From assembly GCF_021049265.1 (NCBI RefSeq), contig NZ_CP088018.1:2790001-2854000 (forward strand): a stretch of DNA of 64,000 bases, given 5' to 3'. This document shows, in pieces, positions 57,307 through 64,000 of this stretch. Position numbers and translations under genes: made by a program. The notes below the pieces were generated by a model. That model was not told the origin of the DNA. It saw only the letters and a list, made by a program, of their open reading frames with translations, and searched no databases. This DNA comes from Ruania suaedae (lineage in GTDB: Bacteria > Actinomycetota > Actinomycetes > Actinomycetales > Beutenbergiaceae). The first letter of the stretch is position 1. The number at the start of each line of letters is the position of its first letter.

Positions 57307-59739
57307 TCACGGCGCCGTCCCCCGGCGCAGGGCGAGCAGCGCCTCACCCCTGTTGCTCGCCCCCAGCTTCTTGTACACGGCGCGTAGGTGGGTCTTGACG
57401 GTGTTGACCGAGAGGCCGAGCTCGTGGGCGATCCCCACGGCCCCGGAATGCTCCGCGAGGGCCCCGAGCACCTGGGCCTCGCGGAAGGTCAACCCGTCGA
57501 CCACGGCGGATGGAGGCGCGCTGGTGGCCGTGCGCGACCCGGGCCACAGCGCGAGCTCGTCGGGATCACCGGCAGCAAGCGCCAGGAACGCCGCCCGGCC
57601 CATCAACAGGAAGGGACGCCGCTGCCCCGTCTCCCGTGCGAGTCCAACCGCGGCGCTGAACGCCTCGGCCGCCCGGCTGGTCTGCCGGATGGCGTGGTGA
57701 GCTGCGGCGAGCAGCACGTAGCACTCCATGGTGTAGCGCTGCGTGAGCGCGCCCGAGCGCAACGCTTCGGCCCCCTGCCGGATCACCTCGTCGTAGGCGT
57801 GCTCGTCGAGCGCGATCTTCATGTGGCTGACGCAGATCAGCTCCGGGGGCTCGACCCGGGCGGCCACCTGCTGCGCCACATCCGAGATGCCGACGCGCAA
57901 CAACGCTTCCACCAACGCCTCGGTGAGGAACACCTCCGCACGGGAGCCGCGGCGCAGGTACCTCACGGCCGCTCGGAGCTCGTTCGTGACCGAGACGATC
58001 TGATCCCGTGCGCCCACCAGGACCGCATGGTGCGCGCGTACGAAGATGGTCAACGCCCACAGTTCGTCCCGATGCCGGCGCTCCGGCAGGTCCGCGACCC
58101 GCTCCGCCGCGTCCTCGCTCGCCTCGTCCACGCTGGCCAGCGCCCGGGCCACCGCGGCAGTCTCAGCGACGACCCCGTCGTCCTGGACGTCGTCACTGTC
58201 GAGCTCGGCCAACCATCGCCGCGCGGTGGAGACCTCGCCCAGCACCGCGTGCACGAGCGCCAGACCGGTCGCCCCCAACCGGGCGGCATGCGCGTTGGAG
58301 TGATCGAGCAGGGCGACCGCGCGGGCCTGCGAGAAGGCGTACAGTGCGACGTCGAGGTCACCTTGCAGCGTGCTCGCCACGCCCCATTCCAGCAGGACCA
58401 GCTGCACGGTCGACTCGTCGCGACCCTCCCGACCAGGACCGAGGAGACCGGCGTGCTGCCAGAGCACCTCGGCGTGCAACGTGGGCGAGTCCACGGTACG
58501 GCGCCAACTATGGCGCTGGTCGGGGACAACGTCAGCGTCCAGGTGCTCCACCGCCACCCGCAGGCGAGCGTTCTCCGCCACCAGCGGCGCAGGGAACATC
58601 CGTGCCACTCGCCCGAGCAACAGCGGCTCCTCCATAAGCAAGCGGTCCCAGTCCTGCTCGAGCACGTCGAGCGCCCGCTCCCACTCCCCTGCCCTCGCCG
58701 CGTGTTCGAGCACCTGCGCCGGCACCTGTCGGCGCTCGGCGTGGCGCATCAACGCATGATGGACCTCGACCTCCAGCTGCGGGTGGTGCTCGCGGACCAT
58801 CCGCCTCAGCGCCGACCGGATTGCCGGTGCGTAGGAGTAGCGCGGTCCCGCCACTGTGCCCCGCTCGGTGATCAGGCCGGCCATCAGGACGTTGCGCAGT
58901 AGTCGGGCGATGTTGCCCTCGGTGACGATCTCGCGCGCGATGTCCAGGTCGAAGTCGTCCGGGATCGCGGTGCGGAGCAGGAAGGCGCGGACCTTCTCGA
59001 AGCGCAGGTCGCGCACCATCGTGGCCACGTAGTGCTCGACGGTGTCCCGGTCGATCGTCACCGGGCCACCGTTGCCGTTGGAGCGCACCAAGCCGGCTCG
59101 GACGGCGGAGGGCCAGCCTCCGAGTTCCACTGCCACCTGCTGTGCCTCATCCTTGGTGATGTGGGCTCCGAGTCGCTGGGCCAGTCGGAAGACCCCGTCC
59201 CCCGTGAGCCGAAGGTCATCCGGGCCGATCACCACAGCATCGACCGACAGCGTTCCGGTCGTCTCGAGCGGGCGCAACGTGCGCCCGGCGACGACGAGGA
59301 AGAAGCGCTCGTTGTGCTTGAGTAGGTCGACGAGCTCGTCGTCGATCTCCGCCGGTTCGTGGTGCAGTCCTGCCTCGTGCATATCGTCGATGACCAGCAG
59401 CAAGGGCTCGGCGCAGGTGCGGAGCAACTGGGAGACACCGGTGTGCGCGTGCGTGGAGGACTCGAGCAATCCGGCCCCCACCAGGACGGCTGCGAGCTCA
59501 TCCCAGAAGCCGGCACCGTCGTTGCTCGCGGTGGTCAGAGCAGCGTAGACGGTCCGCGGCCGGTCGGCGCTGGTGTCGAACCATCGCAGCAGGGCACTGG
59601 TCTTGCCGTACCCCCGCGGGCCCCGGATGACCGTCAGAGGATACTGTGAGGCCAGACGCTCCAGAACGCCGGCAGGGACCTCAGCATCCTGCGGGAGTCG
59701 CGGGACACCGCGAGGACGTTGCGGTCTTGGCAGCGCCAT
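57307..59739 (-). CDS. Large LuxR-family regulator with STAND-type ATPase (first of two)
   Basis: An 810-residue MalT/LAL-type regulator, related in layout to its neighbour. RGPRGYGKTSALLRWF is the Walker A (about residues 42-57), PLLLVIDDMHEAG the Walker B, a long helical TPR-like sensor region follows, and LTFREAQVLGALAEHSGAV with LSVNTVKTHLRAVYKKLG is the LuxR DNA-binding domain. ATG at 59739 has GGGAGGTGAGG upstream. It lies 72 nt past map and on the same strand. The ligand is unknown. Confidence 0.88.
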   Translation of the reverse strand: MALPRPQRPRGVPRLPQDAEVPAGVLERLASQYPLTVIRGPRGYGKTSALLRWFDTSADRPRTVYAALTTASNDGAGFWDELAAVLVGAGLLESSTHAHTGVSQLLRTCAEPLLLVIDDMHEAGLHHEPAEIDDELVDLLKHNERFFLVVAGRTLRPLETTGTLSVDAVVIGPDDLRLTGDGVFRLAQRLGAHITKDEAQQVAVELGGWPSAVRAGLVRSNGNGGPVTIDRDTVEHYVATMVRDLRFEKVRAFLLRTAIPDDFDLDIAREIVTEGNIARLLRNVLMAGLITERGTVAGPRYSYAPAIRSALRRMVREHHPQLEVEVHHALMRHAERRQVPAQVLEHAARAGEWERALDVLEQDWDRLLMEEPLLLGRVARMFPAPLVAENARLRVAVEHLDADVVPDQRHSWRRTVDSPTLHAEVLWQHAGLLGPGREGRDESTVQLVLLEWGVASTLQGDLDVALYAFSQARAVALLDHSNAHAARLGATGLALVHAVLGEVSTARRWLAELDSDDVQDDGVVAETAAVARALASVDEASEDAAERVADLPERRHRDELWALTIFVRAHHAVLVGARDQIVSVTNELRAAVRYLRRGSRAEVFLTEALVEALLRVGISDVAQQVAARVEPPELICVSHMKIALDEHAYDEVIRQGAEALRSGALTQRYTMECYVLLAAAHHAIRQTSRAAEAFSAAVGLARETGQRRPFLLMGRAAFLALAAGDPDELALWPGSRTATSAPPSAVVDGLTFREAQVLGALAEHSGAVGIAHELGLSVNTVKTHLRAVYKKLGASNRGEALLALRRGTAP

Positions 59740-59811
59740 CGTCCTCACCTCCCGGGCTCATGGAGTGACGCTAGCACCAGGCGCCCACATGCACGTGCGG
59801 ATGAGGGCCGC

Positions 59812-60633
59812 TCACTCGAGCGGCGCCACCGCCACGCCTCGCCGGCCCAGGGCCCGCGCACCCCCGTCGCGTGCGGTCAGCACCCAGAGCCCGTCCGCAT
59901 GCACTGCCACGGTGTGCTCGACGTGAGCGGCACGGGACCGGTCGACGGTGACGACCGTCCACTCGTCCTCCAGCACCTCGGTCTCCGCCTCGCCCCGGGC
60001 GATCATCGGCTCGACGGCCAGGCACAGGCCCGGTCTGATCTTCGGCCCGCGCTGGGTCGACCGGTAGTTGAGGACGTCCGGTGGCTGGTGCATGGCGCGC
60101 CCGATGCCGTGCCCGACGTAGTCGCGCACGATCCCGTAGGAGGCACCGGAGGCTGTGATCGCGTCCTCGATGGCGTCACCGACGACGCCCAGCCGGCCTC
60201 CGCCCGCCAGCGCCGCGATGCCGTCCCACATCGCCGACTCGGTCACGGCGATCAGGTCGGCGTCGGCTGCATCTGCGGCGCCGGCCACGGCGGTGAAGGC
60301 GGCGTCGCCGTGCCATCCCTCGACGACGGCGCCGGCGTCGACGGAGACCACGTCACCGTCCTGCAGGACCCGGTCACCGGGGATGCCGTGAACGACCTCG
60401 TCGTTGACCGAGACGCACAGGACGCCGGGGAACCCGTGGTAACCCAGGAAGTTCGAGCGCGCCCCGGCGTCGGCGAGGACTTCGCGCGCGATGGCATCGA
60501 GGTCCCGCGTGCGCACCCCCGGGCTGATGGAGGCCCGCACGGCGTCGTGCACGTCGGCGACCACGAGCCCGGCTCGGCGCATCCGGCGGATCTGGTCCGC
60601 CGTCTTCAGTTCGATCGAGGGCCGCCCGAACAC
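59812..60633 (-). CDS. map: Methionine aminopeptidase, type I
   Basis: Map removes N-terminal Met. The 273-residue protein shows the five metal ligands: Asp in VDAGAVVEG, Asp in WHGDAAFT, His in VGHGIGRAMHQPP, Glu in AVEPMI and Glu in AHVEHTV. GTG 60633 is the start. It follows adk by 5 nt, as usual. A type I enzyme without a zinc-finger extension. Confidence 0.96.
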   Translation of the reverse strand: MFGRPSIELKTADQIRRMRRAGLVVADVHDAVRASISPGVRTRDLDAIAREVLADAGARSNFLGYHGFPGVLCVSVNDEVVHGIPGDRVLQDGDVVSVDAGAVVEGWHGDAAFTAVAGAADAADADLIAVTESAMWDGIAALAGGGRLGVVGDAIEDAITASGASYGIVRDYVGHGIGRAMHQPPDVLNYRSTQRGPKIRPGLCLAVEPMIARGEAETEVLEDEWTVVTVDRSRAAHVEHTVAVHADGLWVLTARDGGARALGRRGVAVAPLE

Positions 60634-60638
60634 GGTGC

Positions 60639-61202
60639 TCAGGCGAGCGCGGCCGTGAGGCGCTCGGTGACCTCGTCGACCGGGCCCATGCCGTCGACCT
60701 GCACGAGCAGACCGCGCTCGGCGTAGACGTCCACGAGCGGCGCCGTCTGCTCGGCGTAGACCTCGAGACGCCGGCGGATGACCGACTCGGTGTCGTCGGC
60801 GCGACCCTGCTCGCGTGCACGGTTGAGCAGGCGCTGCACCACCTCGTCGGTGTCGGCGGTCAGCTCGATCACGTGGGTCAGGCCACGGCCGGCCAGCATG
60901 CTGTCCAGTTCGCTCACCTGTGCCGCGGTGCGCGGGTACCCGTCCAGCAGGAAACCGTCGACGGCGTCCGGTTCCGCGAGCCGGCCGGCGACCATCTTGT
61001 TGGTCACCTCGTCCGGGACGTACTCGCCGGCGTCCATGTACTTCTGCGCGAGCTGGCCCAGCTCGGTCCTGTCGGCGACGTTGCGGCGGAAGATGTCCCC
61101 GGTCGAGATCGCCGGAACCCCGAGGTGCTCCGCCAGGCGCGCCGCCTGGGTGCCCTTGCCGGCTCCGGGCGGGCCGAGCAGGACCAGCCGGGTGTTCGTC
61201 AT
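60639..61202 (-). CDS. adk: Adenylate kinase (short LID form)
   Basis: Adk balances AMP, ADP and ATP. The 187-residue protein has the P-loop [29 protein letters not shown] and [13 protein letters not shown] segments. The Cys-containing zinc LID domain is missing, as is common for the short actinobacterial type. The start ATG overlaps the secY stop by 4 nt. Confidence 0.97.
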   Translation of the reverse strand: MTNTRLVLLGPPGAGKGTQAARLAEHLGVPAISTGDIFRRNVADRTELGQLAQKYMDAGEYVPDEVTNKMVAGRLAEPDAVDGFLLDGYPRTAAQVSELDSMLAGRGLTHVIELTADTDEVVQRLLNRAREQGRADDTESVIRRRLEVYAEQTAPLVDVYAERGLLVQVDGMGPVDEVTERLTAALA

Positions 61203-62497
61203 CGCAGGAACCCTTCGTAGTGCCGTTGCTGGAGCTGGGAGTCGATCTGCTTGACCGTCTCGAGCCCCACGCTCACGAGGATGAGCAGCGAGGTGCCACC
61301 GAACGGGATCGTCGTGCTGATTCCCATCAGCTTGAACGCGATCGTCGGGATCAGCGCGACGATGGCCAGGTAGATGGCGCCCGCCGTCGTGATCCGGGTG
61401 ATCACGTACTGCAGGTACTCGGCCGTGGGCCGGCCGGCCCGGATCCCGGGGATGAAGCCGCCGTAGCGCTTCATGTTGTCGGCCACGTCATCCGGGTTGA
61501 ACGTGATCGAGGTGTAGAAGAAGGCGAAGAAGACGATCAGCACCACGTAGACCGCGATGTAGATGTTCTGGCCGGGATCGGCGAGGTTGCTCGCCACCCA
61601 CTGCACCCACGGGGTCGTCTGGTCCTCGACGAACTGCGCAGCCAGCACCGGCAGCGCCATCAGCGAGGAGGCAAAGATGACCGGGATGACGCCGGACATG
61701 TTGATCTTGATCGGGATGTAGGTGCTCGAGCCGCCGTACATGCGCCGGCCCACCATGCGCTTGGCGTACTGCACCGGGATCCGGCGCTGGGACTGCTCGA
61801 CGAACACGATCAGGCCGATCACCAGCAGCGAGATGACGACGAAGATCGCCAGCTTGATCAGGCCGTCCTCGGCGAGCTGGATCTGGCGGAACGCCGACGG
61901 GAAGCTCGAGGCGATCGAGGTGAAGATGAGCAGCGACATCCCGTTGCCGACGCCGCGCTCGGTGATCAGCTCACCGAGCCACATGATCAGGCCCGTACCC
62001 GCGGTCATCGTCAGGATCATCAACAGGATCGTCACGACCGAGTCATCCACCAGGATGTCCAGGGTGCAGCCCTGATAGAGGTTGCCCGACCGCGCCACGG
62101 TGATGATGGTGGTCGCCTGCAGGATTGCCAGACCGATGGTCAGGTAGCGCGTGTACTGGGTGAGCACCGCCGTGCCCGACTGCCCCTCCTTGTGCAACGC
62201 CTCGAAGCGAGGGATGACCACGCGCAGCAACTGCACGATGATGCTGGCAGTGATGTAGGGCATCACCCCGAGGGCGAAGACCGACAGCTGCAGCAGCGCG
62301 CCGCCACTGAACAGGTTGACCAGCCCGAGAACACTGCCGTCCGTCCCCGGCTCGGTACAGGCCCGGACGTTGGTGTAGTCGATCCCCGGAGTCGGAACGA
62401 ACGAGCCGAGCCGGAAGATGGCCATGATCCCGAGCGTGAAGAGCAGCTTCCGCCGCAGATCCGGCGTTCGGAACGCGCGGACGAATGCGCTGAGCAA
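61199..62497 (-). CDS. secY: Protein translocase subunit SecY
   Basis: The 432-residue membrane channel has ten hydrophobic helices, the plug region near the N-terminus, and conserved segments such as LGIMPYI-like ([16 protein letters not shown]) and the [18 protein letters not shown] loop. It is preceded by a hairpin (62649-62688), so it may have its own promoter. Confidence 0.97.
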   Translation of the reverse strand: MLSAFVRAFRTPDLRRKLLFTLGIMAIFRLGSFVPTPGIDYTNVRACTEPGTDGSVLGLVNLFSGGALLQLSVFALGVMPYITASIIVQLLRVVIPRFEALHKEGQSGTAVLTQYTRYLTIGLAILQATTIITVARSGNLYQGCTLDILVDDSVVTILLMILTMTAGTGLIMWLGELITERGVGNGMSLLIFTSIASSFPSAFRQIQLAEDGLIKLAIFVVISLLVIGLIVFVEQSQRRIPVQYAKRMVGRRMYGGSSTYIPIKINMSGVIPVIFASSLMALPVLAAQFVEDQTTPWVQWVASNLADPGQNIYIAVYVVLIVFFAFFYTSITFNPDDVADNMKRYGGFIPGIRAGRPTAEYLQYVITRITTAGAIYLAIVALIPTIAFKLMGISTTIPFGGTSLLILVSVGLETVKQIDSQLQQRHYEGFLR

Positions 62498-62648
62498 TGG
62501 TCCTCCTGGGAGGGATCAGAGGGTTCTCGAGGCCGACGCCACCAGCCCCGGCGAACAAATGACAGGTACCGACTGCCTACCGTACGGCATCGGCGCCGCG
62601 GATCGGTCCGGCAGACGCCAGGCCATGGACACGACCATGGCGTCAGAC

Positions 62649-62688
62649 GAGGACGGCGGCGCGGGAGCATTCCCACGCCGCCGTCCTC
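62649..62688 (-). terminator. Hairpin between rplO and secY
   Basis: An 18-bp stem with one mismatch (GAGGACGGCGGCG.. / ..CGCCGCCGTCCTC, 4-nt loop GCAT) lies 18 nt after rplO, inside the spc operon. It could reduce ribosomal transcript flow into secY-adk-map. Confidence 0.7.
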
Positions 62689-62706
62689 GAAGAGTTCATG
62701 CAGGCC

Positions 62707-63198
62707 TCAGGCGAGCTCGACGCTGCCTCCAGCAGCGACCAGCTTGTCCTTGGCGGACGCCGAGACGGCGCTGATCCCGGTGATGTCGAGCTTGACGCTC
62801 ACCTCACCGGTGCCGAGCACCTTCACCGGACGGCCGCCGCGGACGGCGCCCTTCGCGACGAGGTCCTCGACCGTGACCGCCCCACCCTCGGGATAGAGAG
62901 TACTGAGCTTGTCCAGGTTCACCACCTGGTACTCGATCCGGAACGGGTTCTTGAAGCCGCGCAGCTTCGGCAACCGCATGTGCAGCGGCGTCTGGCCACC
63001 TTCGAACGCGGCGGGCACCTGGTAGCGGGCCTTCGTGCCCTTGGTGCCTCGTCCGGCCGTCTTACCCTTCGAACCCTCACCGCGACCTACACGGGTCTTG
63101 GCGGTGTGCGAGCCCGGTGCCGGGCGCAGGTGGTGGACCTTCAGGGGCGCGTGCCCGGCGGCGTTGTCGCCGGATGCCCCGCTCTTCTTCTCGGCCAT
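62707..63198 (-). CDS. rplO: 50S ribosomal protein L15
   Basis: The 163-residue L15 has the [21 protein letters not shown] glycine-rich start of the core and the [20 protein letters not shown] signature. ATG at 63198 begins MAEKKSG, adjacent to the rpmD stop at 63200; in-frame upstream residues belong to the rpmD region. Confidence 0.97.
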   Translation of the reverse strand: MAEKKSGASGDNAAGHAPLKVHHLRPAPGSHTAKTRVGRGEGSKGKTAGRGTKGTKARYQVPAAFEGGQTPLHMRLPKLRGFKNPFRIEYQVVNLDKLSTLYPEGGAVTVEDLVAKGAVRGGRPVKVLGTGEVSVKLDITGISAVSASAKDKLVAAGGSVELA

Positions 63199-63199
63199 G

Positions 63200-63382
63200 T
63201 CAGTCAACCTCCTCGACAGTGACAAGGTGCGCCACTGTGGTGACCATGCCGCGGACCTCGGGACGGTCCTCCTTCACCACGGTGTCGCCGATCCGCTTGA
63301 GACCGAGCGAGCGCAGCGTGTCACGCTGGTTCTGCTTGCCGCCGATGACGGACTTCTTCTGGGTCACCTTGAGCTGCGTCAT
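63200..63382 (-). CDS. rpmD: 50S ribosomal protein L30
   Basis: A 60-residue L30 ([20 protein letters not shown] and onward) with the [20 protein letters not shown] motif. It overlaps rpsE by 4 nt (ATGA) and is followed directly by rplO. Confidence 0.97.
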   Translation of the reverse strand: MTQLKVTQKKSVIGGKQNQRDTLRSLGLKRIGDTVVKEDRPEVRGMVTTVAHLVTVEEVD

Positions 63383-64000
63383 GAGGCCACCTCGGTGCTT
63401 TCCTTGTCGGCGCCGCTGGCGGCCCGGCCGGCGGCCTGCGCGCGCAGCAGCGCGTGCGGCACGACCTCGTCGAGCGGCAGGCCTCGCCGGGCCGCCACTG
63501 CTTCGGGCTGCTCGAGGGCCTTGAGGCCGGCGATGGTGGCGTGGACGATGTTGATCGCGTTCGCCGAGCCGAGCGACTTGCTCAGCACATCGTGGATGCC
63601 GGCGCAGTCCAGGACCGCACGCACCGGGCCTCCGGCGATGACTCCCGTACCCGGGGAGGCCGGACGCAGGAGTACGACACCCGCGGCCTCCTCACCCTGC
63701 ACCGTGTGCGGGATCGTCTTCTGGATCATCGGGACCTTGAAGAAGTTCTTCTTCGCCTCCTCGACACCCTTGGCGATCGCCGCCGGCACCTCCTTGGCCT
63801 TGCCGTAGCCGACGCCGACGGTTCCGTCGCCGTCCCCCACCACGACCAGGGCCGTGAAGGAGAACCGGCGACCGCCCTTGACGACCTTGGAGACGCGGTT
63901 GATCGTCACCACGCGCTCGACGAAGGTGTTGCGGTCGTCGCCGCGGCGGTTGTCGCCCCCGCCGCGACGATTGTCACGACGGTCGTTGGTGCGCTCGCCG
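63379..64000 (-). CDS. rpsE: 30S ribosomal protein S5 (5' end outside window)
   Basis: The coding frame continues to the right edge: an Arg/Gly/Asn/Asp-rich N-terminal extension (about residues before [13 protein letters not shown]) is still open at 64000, so the start lies outside. The core has [38 protein letters not shown] and [19 protein letters not shown]. It is joined to rpmD by a 4-nt overlap. Confidence 0.97.
   Translation of the reverse strand, partial: GERTNDRRDNRRGGGDNRRGDDRNTFVERVVTINRVSKVVKGGRRFSFTALVVVGDGDGTVGVGYGKAKEVPAAIAKGVEEAKKNFFKVPMIQKTIPHTVQGEEAAGVVLLRPASPGTGVIAGGPVRAVLDCAGIHDVLSKSLGSANAINIVHATIAGLKALEQPEAVAARRGLPLDEVVPHALLRAQAAGRAASGADKESTEVAS

Noticed and set aside
60920-62896. 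A 658-codon plus-strand open frame across adk and secY
   Set aside because: It is the antisense shadow of secY and adk, His/Asp/Arg-rich, with no family features.

Overview
The window is high-GC bacterial DNA with actinobacterial gene content and order: acpS-glmS-coaA, an rrn operon, glmM-rpsI-rplM-truA, and the spc/alpha ribosomal operon down to rplQ. The rRNA leader and the 16S-23S spacer carry the box motifs usual in Micrococcales, and the spacer holds no tRNA. I read it as a member of Actinomycetota, most likely Micrococcales. Family or genus cannot be fixed by eye.

Layout. Bases 1-5544 hold housekeeping genes (start of an NAD(P)HX repair gene, acpS, glmS, coaA), a type-B carboxylesterase and a DedA protein. 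Bases 5710-11362 are an rrn operon on the minus strand (promoter, boxA, 16S, 23S, 5S, terminator). Bases 11580-15188 hold glmM, rpsI, rplM and truA on the minus strand. Bases 51369-64000 hold the spc/alpha operon on the minus strand (rpsE, rpmD, rplO, secY, adk, map, two large LuxR-type regulators, infA, rpmJ, rpsM, rpsK, rpoA, rplQ). The two housekeeping blocks normally adjoin (rplQ-truA). Here about 36 kb of accessory genes (15223-51341) separate them.

The accessory block has four parts. (a) 15223-19098: a ROK-family kinase, an ABC transporter and a lipoprotein sugar dehydrogenase. (b) 19231-31654: a surface-polysaccharide locus with an asparagine-synthase homolog, four glycosyltransferases, a ligase/polymerase, a Wzz-like protein, a pyruvyltransferase, an FrhB-like protein and a secreted beta-helix protein. 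(c) 31654-40946: a carrier-protein module with two acyl carrier proteins, an acyl-AMP ligase, a private holo-ACP synthase, an ABC exporter, an acetyltransferase, an APH-like kinase, a NadE-like enzyme and a glutamine-dependent AsnB. (d) 41124-45466: a compact lasso-peptide cluster. Bases 45637-50430 then hold dTDP-rhamnose genes (rmlA, rmlB, an rmlC-rmlD fusion) and an initiating sugar-phosphate transferase, which serve the polysaccharide.

The most interesting system is the lasso cluster. A 46-residue precursor (44039-44179) carries the full YxxPxLxxxGxxxxxT leader motif and a core ending in Ser. It is followed by a strong hairpin and then by a cyclase that lacks the usual N-terminal glutaminase-like domain. 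The leader-binding protein, the protease and an HPr-kinase-like enzyme lie convergently, and a nucleotidyltransferase gene lies just upstream. This arrangement predicts a lasso peptide that is phosphorylated at its C-terminal Ser and then further modified. Also notable are the NadE-AsnB-ACP trio, the acyl-AMP ligase/ACP/AcpS module, and the insertion of two roughly 800-residue LuxR regulators inside the spc/alpha operon.
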